A DNA stretch of 64,000 bases. Origin: Paramecium sonneborni. Its lineage: Eukaryota > Ciliophora > Oligohymenophorea > Peniculida > Parameciidae. This document shows positions 1 through 11,322 of the stretch, piece after piece. The position numbers were made by a program, and so were the translations under genes. Under the pieces are notes generated by a model, which was given only the letters and a program-made list of their open reading frames with translations, ran no database searches and was not told the DNA's origin. The stretch's first letter is position 1. Every line of letters begins with the position of its first letter. The DNA lies in NCBI GenBank assembly GCA_905182985.1, contig CAJJDN010000045.1, positions 428,354-492,353 of the forward strand. Direction: 5' to 3'.

Positions 1-80
1 TGTTATTAAGAGTACTCTCTAACCAAAAATCCAACATAAAATAGTAAGGCTATTCCTTCTAGGACAGTCAATATGAACAT
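1..80 (-). CDS. Partial membrane protein, N-terminus only
   Basis: The reading frame starts at the CAT at 78-80 and runs off the left edge, so only about 26 residues are visible. They form a hydrophobic segment (MFILTVLEGIALLFYVGFLV) followed by a charged RE, which looks like a first membrane helix or an uncleaved signal anchor. Two TAA codons are read as Gln near the edge. Nothing more can be said about the family. It lies on the same strand as the next gene, 45 bp away from its stop. Confidence 0.5.
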
Positions 81-125
81 ATGTTATAAATATTAAAAGT
101 AATATTGATTTTTACTTATTATAAA

Positions 126-500
126 TCATTCTGGAACGTCTTCTAATGCTCTATCTCTTTCATCTACTGTCTTAGCTCTAAATGCTTTTATAATATGATG
201 CAATGCATATATTCCAGGGAGCAAACATATGCCACCTAATACAAACATTGCAATAACTCCTTATACTCCTTCTCCATATAAAAAACCTCTAATTATAAAT
301 TATTTCATTGCTATACCCAACTATTAATAACACTATACCCACTATATTTAAAAATAATATCAAACAAAGAACATTTTTATTTAATCGTTACCACTATTCT
401 TTATATCAATCTTTACTGTTGTTCGAGGGTGTTAAATATCATCTATTTGAGAATTCTTTCTTTACCCTGCTATAGTTTATTGTAATTCACTATCTTCCAT
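126..500 (-). CDS. TMEM230/DUF872-like two-helix membrane protein
   Basis: After removal of two introns (394-416, 23 nt; 289-316, 28 nt; both GTA...TAG) the product is about 107 residues. It has two hydrophobic segments, NVLCLILFLNIVGIVLLIVG and a second one containing FVLGGICLLPGIYALHH, and a short acidic tail ending EDVPE. The spacing of the helices, the LPGxYxL motif at the end of helix 2 and the D/E-x-P tail match TMEM230 (DUF872), a small protein of endosomal and secretory vesicles. The splice sites are supported because they join two clean hydrophobic blocks and remove TGA codons. Its start lies only 12 bp from the start of the divergent gene at 513. Confidence 0.75.
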
Positions 501-512
501 TAATTAAAATAT

Positions 513-830
513 ATGAATAAGTTTTCAACTGTCAGATAATAACTCTAACCTCTTTTTCCTATAGATTAAAACACAACCCTTAAATTCAAACCAAGATCAT
601 CATCTTATTGTGAAAGAATCAAATAACTCTAACTCAAAACTACATAATACATGCCCAAATAAAGAAAAAGCATCATCTATTGTATGGGGGAAACCAGCAG
701 ATTAAATTCATTTTAAATTAAGCCTAAACCTAAATATGTTAGTAAAACCAACACTCGTCATCAAACATTACAAAATGAAAATTCCATTAATTATGATATA
801 TCACCATGGGATAATTATTCACCAACTTGA
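513..830 (+). CDS. Hypothetical protein, 105 aa
   Basis: An uninterrupted TGA-only ORF of 106 codons, beginning MNKFSTVRQQ and ending DNYSPT. It is polar and basic in the middle, with no membrane segment or signal peptide. The C-terminal third (YDISPWDNYSPT) has the tyrosine, tryptophan and proline content of real protein rather than random AT-rich translation. No family was recognised. The ATG at 513 would leave only 12 bp to the divergent TMEM230-like gene, so a later in-frame ATG (for example the one near 651) may be the true start. Confidence 0.5.
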
Positions 831-2147
831 AAAAATTACTTTATATACTTTAACAAACAATAAATCAAAGTGTTAATTCTCCATTATAATCATTATTCTT
901 TTTTCCAAAAAATTATAAGTAATCCTTGTACTTTCTAAATATTTACTTAATTAAATTTAACTTCTTGCACTAATATAATTTTATACGCTAAATTTAATAT
1001 ATATATAAATTATGGTATTTTTTCTCTATTACTAATAATTTCTATAAATATTAGTCAATGACTTAATAACAAATGTTAAAAAATATTTTAATAAAAATTC
1101 TAACTATTATAATTTATCATTAAACCCCATAGCATAAAATAAACCTTGAATAAGAATTTTCATTAATCTTGAATGAGATAGCTCAATTTATAATTATTAT
1201 TATCTTTAACTGATAATGAGAACTAGAATAGCAAATTTTAGCAGAAAAATTATTTTATACAATATTTTCATATGTAATAATTCATATTGGATTAATAACT
1301 TCATGCATTCAACTTCAAATTATAATATCAATTAAATATGACAAGATATTTTTCCAAAAAGAGACATATTTTGATTTTCAAAAAAATTAAATTAAAAAAA
1401 ACAAAAGAAAATACATGATTTTGCACACAATTAGTAAAGATCTTTGATAAATTAAATAAAACCCTATTAATTTAAATTAACTCAATTTAAAAAGTAAAAA
1501 ATATTTATTCAAAAATATATTACTATTGGAAAGTATAAGTTAAAGTCTAAAATTTTATCGAACCCTAAAAACTAAGTTTTTTTACCAAATAAGACCAACA
1601 TACGATCATTAGAGATGGATTTGAAATAAGTATTCTTGATCTAAAATTAAGTGAAAAAATGATTCATGATCGTCAAAAGAAATTGCATTTAAATAAAACC
1701 CTACTGAGACAAATTTAACATGCTAAATATGATAATTTTAAGAAATTTAATATTTGAAAATCCTAAATAATTCATGATATGTTGAATGTTGAATTTTTCT
1801 TAAAACAAAATTCAAATAAATCTCTATAAACAATATGAAATGCTTTTTTGATTTTTGAAATGTATAAAACAGGCTCAATCAGGGATAAAGTAGAAATCAA
1901 CTCTTGAATGTAGAAAGAGGTTTAGTGAGAAGTAATAATGAATGGACGAGTACAATAAACAATAGTTTGAATAAATTAAAATTAGGATAAGAGAACTTAA
2001 ATAACATCAAAATTTCATCTTTATCTTCTATATTTATAAAAAAATATTGAAATATTTGAAAAAAAATAATTATTAAATAATGCAATAATTTTAATAATGT
2101 ATTTCAATAATGAAATTTAATAAGAAAGAAATAAATACATTTTCCTA
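831..2147. other. Non-coding or decayed AT-rich stretch
   Basis: About 1.3 kb with no convincing frame on either strand under the TGA-only code. Poly-A/T runs dominate and short open stretches have non-protein-like Ile/Asn/Lys/Phe composition. The longest standard-code frame (1897-2085 minus) is a run of Phe, Ile and Leu and looks like a by-product of base composition. This is long for intergenic DNA in a genome this compact, so relics of a gene or of an imperfectly excised element are possible. Confidence 0.4.
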
Positions 2148-2630
2148 ATGAATGTTGTGTCAGCCTTGCTGGATTTAAACATTTCAACAAATTGTAGATT
2201 AACAAGTCTTGTTTTCACTAGATTGGCATATAATTATAGTAAAGTATTGCCGAGCGAATAAGAAAAAATTAAAAAAATTTATTATGGTTAAGCATTAGAG
2301 TTAGGTAGTTAGTTTAATCAAAGCCTAATAGAAGGTTAAGTTAAATTATAGTTATTTGAATAAAATACTGTAATAAATTACATAGATGAATTGAGGCAAT
2401 ATATAGAATAAGAAGTTCAAGATTAACAATTAAAATTTATATTAGCTTGTCATCTAAACAATGTTACTGATGCATTAAAAATTGAGGATTTTTTTAGAAA
2501 GTATATCATATAAGAAGAGGCAAGATTTTAAAAGTAACCCTACTTTGAAGTTATTCACAGTTTATCATTAAATTAATTGCTTATTTATATAGATGCTAAG
2601 ATTCGTACCATCTTGAATAATCAATAATGA
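2148..2630 (+). CDS. Hypothetical protein, 160 aa
   Basis: An intronless ORF of 161 codons, beginning MNVVSALLDLNISTNCRL. Residues about 55-130 are rich in Leu, Glu, Gln and Lys and predicted helical, for example KFILACHLNNVTDALKIEDF followed by FRKYIIQEEARF. It has no signal peptide or membrane segment. Sixteen or so TAA/TAG codons are read as Gln. The gene converges on the histidine-kinase-like gene, with stop codons 78 bp apart. The family was not recognised; a small helical adaptor or complex subunit is possible, but that is inference. Confidence 0.55.
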
Positions 2631-2708
2631 ACTTCATATTTTATTCTTTAACAATTATGATAATATACTAATCATCTTAGATTCTAAGTTAAATTATAAT
2701 AATTTATT

Positions 2709-4610
2709 TCATTCAAATAAAGCTTTTTCTCGAACTTTATAATAAGATGGTTCTAATTAAGATTAATCAGAGTATATTAAAAATTTGATGGTATTCTAAA
2801 TTAAATTTATTTGAGGGTTCTAAAATTAATTAATCTAAATGTTGTTATTTGGACCTATATTTTCTAAAAGGAAACAAGTTATTTCTGAAATAATTGAACC
2901 CTCTTCGAAATTATTAAATTATTAATCATTGTTATTAAGTCTTTAAATAAACGCAAGATTCTTTAAATTAAGGTACTCATTACTTGTAAAAACGAATTTA
3001 AATTGAATCAATTTTAATTATCCTGCAGTGTTGTTATTTTATTCTATCCCCTGTTTCATGTATTTTTTTGTTGAACGATCTTATTAGAATTCCTCTATTA
3101 TTCTAAGATTGATCAAATTATCTCTAATTGTTATCTTTATTACTTCATCAAATATATTGATTAAGATTTAAGTAAGGTAGTTAATGTTTATTTTAAAAGA
3201 ACAATTTTGATCTATGAAATTTTAAAGAGTAAATTTGATAGAATGATAAGCAGATAATGTTTAAAAGTACTAATTTATAATTGCTATATAATTATGAAAC
3301 TTGCAATTTTAAAGATTAAATTTCATCTCAGCAATTTTATTTTTTTAAAATAATAAAATATAGTTTCTAATGTAATTAATTATGGACAAGTTGAGACATT
3401 ACAATGAAATTAACTATTATTATTCAATTAAGTTTTAAAATTTAATTTTTTTCATCTCCTCATAAAGCATTGATTATTATTTAACTATCTTATTAGACAT
3501 ATTTATTATAATTTTTTGATATTCCTTGATTTAACTTTCATATTTATGGATCAAATTAGGAACTTGTTCTGATTTAATAATGGCTATAATTATTGGTTTT
3601 CCAAAGTTTAGAAATCTTATTTATAAACGCATTTTTTTAGTTTGATCACTAAGTGAATCATGTTAATAAATTTCAAAAATGTCTTCTTATTATTCTTTAT
3701 AGTTTGTTGATTTTTCAAAACTTTTAATTTTTTAGAAAAAAACTTCCTCTAAATTTAATAATTTAGTTGAATTTTTATCTCTTAATTTATTCTAACTTTC
3801 GCTAGATTTAATCATAACAAAGGTAGATCTTAGAAAAGTTTTTATCTATTCTGTTTCTTTAATTTTCATCAATTCTACGAATTTGTTATTTTAAAATTCT
3901 AAAATAAACTATCGAGTTCTTTTATCTAGACCTAATGCAAAAAGAGCATCATTTACAAATTCATTAATCAAATCTCTAAATAACAGTGAATATATATACT
4001 TTTGTTTATTAGAAATAAGGTTAAGAGAGAAAGCAAGTCTAGATGTGTATTCATTCATGTAACCCCATATTCCAATAAAAGTAGTACATGAGATTGTTTA
4101 AAAAACAAAAGCTAAAGTATCAGCTTAATAGACATTAAATACTCCCATTAAAATAAATGGAGTTGTTATGGTAAATGCTACTTTAAGTTTATTATCACTA
4201 TATTACATTGTACCAATTGCTAGACTACATGTGTTGAAGCCAAATATGAAATTAGGTCTAATTTATCAAATGAATTACATTTCAAAGCCTGCATAAGCTA
4301 TAAACATATTAGTTGTCAGTGCCCAAACATAATAAAATGAGAATATAGATTTTAAATATGGCAAGATTTTTCTGCTAATTATCAATAAAAAGACACATCC
4401 AAATAGTGTTAAAGTCATCAAAATTATTAATAATAGAGATTGTTATTGAATAACAAAAGTCAATAAACAAATGAATGCAGCAATACTAATAGTAAGGTTT
4501 AAAACTTTAAATGATATCAATCTAATTTTATTTAAGTGATCTTCGTATTAAGATTCGAATTCTGGATCGTAAAACTTTAAACTCCATTTATCAAAAGGTA
4601 AATTGAGCAT
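2709..4610 (-). CDS. Six-TM protein with degenerate histidine-kinase-like C-terminus
   Basis: One intron (4258-4278, 21 nt, GTA...TAG) gives a protein of about 625 residues. Residues about 35-205 contain roughly six hydrophobic segments, for example SISIAAFICLLTFVI-like and LLLIILMTLTLFGCVFLLII. The C-terminal half is soluble. It contains the block TQILINIFDEVIKIT, which resembles the N-box region of histidine-kinase ATPase domains (consensus like QvLlNLlsNAiKFT), except that the expected Asn is replaced. No clear phospho-accepting H-box or G-boxes were found, so catalysis is doubtful. Large families of membrane sensor kinases are known in Paramecium; this may be a divergent or inactive member. 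Confidence 0.55.
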
Positions 4611-4939
4611 TAAAACTGAGTTTAATTTTATTTATTTTTCATTAATATTCTGTAAATAGTTAAATTAGTCGGATTATAATATATTAATTAGAAGAAAAAC
4701 ATTTATCAAAAGAATTTAATTTATTTTGAAAATAAAATTACAAATATTATTATTTAAAAATAAAAGATGTTTGTAAATTCAATCCTATTGGTAATTTAGA
4801 ATGAAAGATAATGTTTATGTTTGAGAATTTATATTTGACTATTATATTTTGAAAAATTAAATTGTAAATTAATTGATTTATTTAGTTAATTGAAATGATG
4901 GAATTTATATTATATATTTAATATATATATTATTTATAA

Positions 4940-6861
4940 ATGGAAGGATATTTAATGAAATGGACAAACATTTTTTAAAGATGGTAACCACGTTACTTTA
5001 TTCTTTACGATGATATTTTAACATATTGTGAATAGAAAGGAAGTTCTGTTGAAGGTAGAGTAAGTTTGAAAATATCTGGTATTTTCACAGTAGAAGATGA
5101 TGCAACATAGATATTAATATAAACAGGAACTAATGAGTTAAAATTAAAAGCAAATAGTTAAACATAAATTGTAGATTGGTTTAATGCATTAAGAATAGCT
5201 TAAGAGAAATCATAGAAAAATAAGGTATAAAATTTTGAAAGTCATATAAATGATTTATTATCAACAATTTGGGTTACTTTTGCAGCATTTGATGAAACCT
5301 TGAATACTCTATAGATAAATTGTTCTAAATTTTAGTAAGAATTAATAACAAAATTACATACTCTTGGTTAGAATTTAAAGACATTTTTAACTTTGGGATT
5401 TACTTTAATAGAGTAAGAGAAGGAGAGATTTGAGAATAATGAAAATAGTGTTTATGAAAGTTTTAATGAAATGTAGAGTGTAATTCCAAATAATGGAATT
5501 CCTAAATAAATATAAATAAAAGTATAAGAGTTTGATACACCTTAAAGGGGAAACAACTTTAAAAGTATAGTAGAATCAATAAAACATACTTAACCAATAA
5601 AATATGTATGAAATAAAATAATAGATTAGAGAAATTTAGTAAATAGCCCTGTGTTTACAAGAATGTGTATAACAGATGATCCAGAAAGAATGTGTTTACC
5701 ATATAAATAGGATCCGAAAGAGAAATTTAATATATGGCCTTTTCTAAAATCATGTATTGGGAAAGATCTAACAAGAATTCCATTTCCTTGTAATATTTGA
5801 TAATTAAATTAAAAAGTGATATTCCATTAGCCAATGTCAGTATTATAATTGATAGTACAACAATTTGCTTATTTTGATTAAATTAAGAAAGCAAGTTAAT
5901 GCGAAGATTCATGTAAAAGAATGTGCCATATAATTGCATTCACATTATCTAGATGTTCATCAACATTAGATGGTTAAAAAAAACCATTTAATCCTCTTTT
6001 AGGAGAAACATTTGAATTTTTGACACCAGATTACAGTATTGTTTGTGAATAAGTATCTCATCATCCTCCAATATCAGCAATGCATTGTGAAGGAAAAGAC
6101 TTTAAGTTTTGGTCATAAAATGATGCATCAATAGGTTTTGGAGGAACACATATCAAAATATAAATAGTTGGCAAATCTCACATTTATTTAAAAAGATTTA
6201 ATGAACATTATAGTTTTGATATGCCAAATATGCATATTAAAAATTTGATATTTGGAGAAAAATATTTTGAACATGTAGGAAAGATTAAATATATAAATCA
6301 TTAGACTGGAGATATTGGAATAGTTGATTTAGTTGAGTATGGAGAAGGAAAAGTAATTAATATTAATAAATTTAATAGAATTTTACTTAAATTGATGCTG
6401 AAGTTAGAGATAAATATCAAAATTTGAGATATAAAATAACTGGATTTTATAATTCAGCTTTATATATTGGAAATGAATTACTTTGGTAGAGAATAATACC
6501 AAGTAAAGAAGCTTATTATTATTACAATTATATTCCTTTATAAATGTAAGCTAATTATCTCAATACTGAAATTTTACTTGTAATTTTTATTTCATTATTA
6601 AATTAGTAAATACCATGTACTGATTCTAGATTAAGACCAGATATAGCAGCTTTAGAACATGGGTGGAAAGAGATTGGATAAGATGAAAAAATAAGAATGG
6701 AAGAAAAACAAAGAGAAAAAAGAAAAATTATGGAATCAAGGAATGAAACTCATATTCCTAAATTCTTTGAAATTAAAGAAGATATTGACACTAAATCTAA
6801 AGGATATGTATTTAAAGGAAATTATTGGACAGAAAAACACGAAGTTATAGATATATTTTGA
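4940..6861 (+). CDS. Oxysterol-binding protein with N-terminal PH domain
   Basis: Four introns remove TGAs and keep frame: 5606-5629, 5790-5816, 6353-6378 and 6580-6606. The product is about 605 aa. Residues 1-95 form a PH domain (MEGYLMKWTN, WQPRYFILYDD, ending with the conserved Trp in VDWFNALR). The C-terminal two thirds are an oxysterol-binding domain with the family fingerprint EQVSHHPPISA, the upstream NPLLGETFE block and a downstream CTDSRLRPDIAALE block. Such proteins move sterols and phosphoinositides between membranes; the PH domain would direct it to PI4P-containing membranes. No FFAT motif was seen. It converges on eIF2A, with 38 bp between the stops. Confidence 0.9.
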
Positions 6862-6899
6862 TATGTATTCTATTTATTTGTATTTTGATATATATTTAA

Positions 6900-8582
6900 T
6901 CAATCCTACCATATTGGATAACCATTCTAACCTATCTCATCATTTTATTCAAATTAGAAATTATTTGGAGGACTATGCTTTTACTTTTATTTATGATTTT
7001 AATTATTCATTTATTTATTTTGTCTTTGTTTCTACTTTTTCTCTAATTTCATCTATTATTATTATTATATTAGTTATTGATGTTATAATTCCAATTCTTC
7101 AATACTAGGTTACTGAATTATTGGTTCTTATCTTCTCATAAATATTTATTTCTGAGGTACTGTTTTTGTAATCACTTGAGTTTAAACTAATTAAACATTT
7201 TGTTAATTTTAGGTTGTACAATTTAATGTTGATAATTTTTCATCTTTCTCTAATTTTCTTGGTTAATCATTGACTTTGGCTTCTTTCATTTATTTGATAA
7301 AGTCTAGAAAATATATTAATTTTCATACCAACTCCTGTTGTTAAATTTATTTGTTTCGATTATTTTACTTCTTCTACTATATTTACTTAAATATTTAGAT
7401 TACTATCATTAACCCATTTTATCTCATGAAGTTCTTCAAATTTCTATTTGTGTAGAAATTCTCCAAATTTTGAACATATTAAAAATTGATTATCAACTCT
7501 TAATCTTGGAAAGGTTGTTGCTAATAAAAAATATTATCCATTCGGACTCCATTCAAATTATACTACTTTATCTTATTTAGTTTAACCAACTTTTTTTATA
7601 TTATTTAAGTCATATATGTATATATCTCCAGTCAGATTTCCAAAACCACAAAGAGCTACTAAATTATTTTTAGGATAAATTGAGTTTATATGAGCTTATA
7701 GTATTAAATATTCTTTTTGTCCTTATTTATTAAATAATATTGCACCTGCTGGCATATATCCACTTATAACTATAAATCCATTTTAAACCCATTAAACATC
7801 ATGTATTGGCCCTTCAAATAATTCTATATTTAATAATTAATCTTCAATCCAAAGATTTAAATGATGAGTACCAAAATAACTTTAATTAGTATGATCATCT
7901 AATGTTTATGACCAAATTAATAATATTTTTCCATCATCTGACCATAATTATTTAACTTCATTCGAAGGTGGAATTGAATGTTCGAAATGTTAATTAGTAT
8001 CATAGTTATCAATTAGTAATCTACAATCTTTTAAATCTTCTAAATGCTTTATTAATGTAACTGATGATAAATATAATGAATCCCTTAAAATTGAAATTGT
8101 AAAGTCTCCATACTCTGGACATTTAAATTGTTTAATTTATTAGAAAGTTGCTGTTTCATAAACTATTCCTTTGCAAAAACATAGAGATCCTGTTGAATCA
8201 AATTTTACTTCATGAGGAAACATTTTAACAAAATTTTCTGTTTTTATAGAAAATAAATAAGTTGACTTTCCTGACAAAATTATATATTCATTATCTGGAG
8301 AGAATGAAATTGAATTCACTTTTAAATCAATATGATATGTTCTTTTCCCACTATGTATTACTCCAAAATCTCCTCCATACTACATTTTAATAACTTATAT
8401 ACCACAATACTATATTTTGAGACAGCCATACATTTTATTGTAGTATGATCAGAAATTTAATTTGAATTAGTGAATGTGTTATCCAATCCATCTAATCCAC
8501 TTTAATGTCTATATACAACAGAATAAGTTAATTCAGGAAGAGATTCTTATTATGTAAGGAGGAGTTCATATAATTGCTGCAT
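6900..8582 (-). CDS. EIF2A: Eukaryotic translation initiation factor 2A
   Basis: Two introns (8380-8402, 23 nt; 7304-7328, 25 nt) give about 544 aa. The WD-like beta-propeller is recognisable throughout. Key blocks are GFIVISGYMPAGAILFN, NLVALCGFGNLTGDIYIYDL, FEWSPNGQYFLLATTFPRLR and VDNQFLICSKFGEFLH, which align with the human eIF2A blocks around YGFMPAKATIFN and LAGFGNLRGQ. The C-terminal tail is Gln/Lys-rich and charged, as in the family. eIF2A delivers Met-tRNA to 40S subunits for non-canonical initiation. I chose the ATG at 8580-8582 because the frame upstream of the inner Met reads as protein (SLPELTYSVVYRH). Confidence 0.9.
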
Positions 8583-8801
8583 TATTTTAAGTATTATTTA
8601 TTTAATTAATTATTAATAAAAATGTGTATTGTCTTGTAAACTTTTTACCATATTCTTTTTTTAATTAAGTTTTTAAATATCTTTATGTAAAAATTAACTC
8701 TTATTCTAAGTATTCTATAATCATAAATCTATTCTTGTTATTCTATTAATTGTTGATTAACTTTCTAATTATGAGCATTAATAATTTAAATGAATTAATT
8801 A

Positions 8802-9087
8802 ATGATATTGAAAGATCAGCAAATTATAGAAACCATAGACCCTTTTGAATATATTAACTCTGCTGTTTATTAAACTGGTATAATTTTGATAATATAATGA
8901 AATGAACTCAACTGGGGAAAATGAATTTTCTAATTCCTCTCAAGTTCAATTCAAGGAAGAGCTCAAGCAACATATACTTCGACTTTATGTAAATATTTAA
9001 TTATTGTAAGCCATTAATTAATCATTAACAACTTTATTGTTTGCTTAGCATTTATAAAAATAATTGCAATTGTATAATATTTTATGA
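8802..9087 (+). CDS. Two short overlapping-style ORFs of uncertain status
   Basis: Two TGA-only ORFs lie head to tail: 8802-8900 (32 aa, beginning MILKDQQIIETIDPFEY) and 8902-9087 (61 aa, beginning MNSTGENEFSNSSQVQF). Both look more protein-like than random translation, with Asp, Glu, Pro and Ser. No GT...AG pair joins them in frame, so either they are one gene with an unseen intron or sequencing slip, or they are leader ORFs of the gene starting at 9084. The second ORF ends in an ATGA overlap with that start. Function unknown. Confidence 0.25.
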
Positions 9088-10361
9088 ATCTAGAAAATTA
9101 ACAATAAAATAAAAAAAATATATTATTGAATGATAAATATACCTTTGGTTCAATGTAGAAACTAGAATTTTATGATCATGTAATATGCCCTAATGATTGC
9201 ACTATTCCAGATTCAGATATAGACATTATTTAATGTTTTCTTACAAAATATGTAAAAAAATAATTTTAGGTTTAGACAAAAAAATTATCTTATTCCTTGA
9301 TCATGTTCTTATTTATTTTAAAATAAATGGAGAAATTTATTCCAATTACAGCAATTAAATTGATAAAACAATTCATCACAGAAAAACCAAATTTTATTTA
9401 GGATATTGGTATTGAAAAGAGAGTTTGTGTAATTTGATTTATATTTCCTTATTAGATATCTTTATATAGTAATGATGAGAGAAACTTTCTATTTAAAAAT
9501 GACGTAATTATTTTAGGGAAAGATTTGAAAATGATAGTTCATTCTCTAAAATGTGTAAAATGTGAATTAACTCATATGAAACTTGAAATTAATTTTTAAA
9601 ATGTTTAAGATTTTCTTAAGAAATATATGAATAACGTTATTGGGATATCATTTACAACTTACAATATTTTATTGAGAATTCTAGATGCTTATGATTATTT
9701 TGAAATTTAACATTATTCAACGTTGGTATAAGACTATGATTATTATAATTTATTAGTATGAAACCTTAATAAGCAGTCCATTATTAATTTTAGAAATTGA
9801 GAATCTAAAAATGATCTCCATCTTTGGTCATGAAGGAGACTTTTATTAATTTGGGTATACATATAATTTACCAGCGTATCAGAGAATATAGAATGAATAA
9901 GTTGATAAGTAATTATAAACACTTATTTAAGTTATTAATTTTATATTAAATATTAACAAGGAAAGTGGAAATTATTTGATGGCAAATACAATTCATCTAA
10001 CATTGATATACTATAAAGCAAATTTGGTAGATATAAATCTAAAATTATAGGAACATGGAAAGTAATTTAGGATAAAACATTTCAATTATAACCCTCTGAT
10101 ACTTTTAGGATTAATTCGTATTTTTATAGTGTTGAGGAAGTGAAAGAGGAAAATTAGAATAATACAAAAAAAGATTCATTTTTATGTTAGGTTATATGTT
10201 AAAATATATCTGACATTCCAGAAATCACAAATAAAAAAATAAAGAACAAAAGATCTCAAAAATTATATAATTAACAAAAATAGATTTAGCCTAAATCAAT
10301 AGAACCTTTTTCAGATTATTAAAATATCTAAATAATTTAAGAATTTAATTGTGTTTCTTGA
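9084..10361 (+). CDS. Hypothetical protein, about 400 aa, three introns
   Basis: Splicing out 9429-9455 (27 nt), 9726-9756 (31 nt) and 9909-9931 (23 nt, AAG acceptor) gives one continuous frame. The N-terminal region is helical, with Leu/Ile/Lys-rich blocks such as MEKFIPITAIKLIKQF. The middle reads SSPLLILEIENLKMISIFGH and the C-terminal half is polar (GKWKLFDGKYNSSNIDILQS). The tail is Lys/Gln-rich and lacks membrane helices. The short, regular introns and clean joins support a real gene. No family recognised. The start at 9084 is the first ATG in frame; the one at 9147 is an alternative. Confidence 0.5.
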
Positions 10362-11322
10362 TTAATAATATTTTAATGACCTTAAATGTTGATCTATTGA
10401 TTTTAATTAAAAGGATATCAAATTATTGTTGTTCTTTAATTATGATTTATTAAAGCTTATCACGTTTAATAAAAAAAGAACCAGTTTTATAAAGTAAATA
10501 TAAACTTAAGACTTAAAATAGCTTAATGCATATATTTTTTATTTTTAAATCATAAACAAGAATATGTTTGTTCTCAAGCACTAAAAAGTTTATATCTAAA
10601 ATTTAGTAACCTATTATTATTATATTTTATAAAATTAATATTTAATTTGTATTCTAAATCAGGATGGAAAAATTATTAAAAAAAAGTAAATTTTAAATAT
10701 AAATTTTTCAAAAATTTATTAAAAATTTGAGATTTTAAATGTTTTTAAAGGAGTTGCAGAAGAGATAATCTGATGCTTATCACCAAACTTCCGTTAATGA
10801 TAACTAAAAGAATCAATTAATAAAAAAAAATAGTTATTAATGAATCAAATTTAACAAATTCTGTATGAATGTAAATATTGGATTTTCATTATTTGATGGT
10901 AATTAAGGTGACGTTTTTTCTTTTATTTTCTATTATTTAAATTATCAAAAAGTTAGGGTGGATTGTTATACTATTTAGCATATTCAGATGAATAAATTTA
11001 CTATTTAGCATCTTCAGATGAATAAAATGAACTAATATTAAAATGAATGATTTTTTACTTATGATCAACTATAATTTTATCATATTAGCTTTGTATCTCT
11101 AAATTTTATTGTAGTTTTTCCATAAAAAAAATAAAATAAATAAGTATTAAAAAAACAAATTCTTTTTTAAAGAATTGAAAATATTCATAATTCTTTCTGA
11201 CTAAATTATTGATTAAATCATGTTCTAGGTTTTATTTAGTTAAATTAAATAGAGAGAAACAAATTGGTCGAGTAAGAAATGATAAAAAATTTTAATAAAG
11301 ATCATAATATATTTGAGTTGAA
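10362..11322 (+). other. Mostly unassigned stretch with a 34-codon ORF
   Basis: The 960 bp between two genes contain one short ORF at 10739-10843 (34 aa, beginning MFLKELQKRQSDAYHQ) with realistic composition, and a downstream open stretch of about 45 codons ending at 11045 that includes the tandem repeat listed separately. The two could be exons of one small gene, but I found no splice pair that joins them cleanly. The remainder is plain AT-rich sequence. Confidence 0.3.
10971..11030 (+). repeat. Tandem 30-bp repeat, two copies
   Basis: The unit beginning ctatttagcat occurs at 10971 and again at 11001, period 30 bp. The copies differ at about position 12 and in the last few bases. In one plus-strand frame the unit codes a decapeptide repeat (YYLAYSDEQI then YYLASSDEQN), and the period is a multiple of three, which suggests that it is or was translated. 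Confidence 0.6.

Noticed and set aside
6863..7108. Plus-strand 81-aa ORF rich in Tyr, Ile and Phe
   Set aside because: It overlaps the C-terminal coding part of eIF2A on the other strand, and has shadow-like composition.
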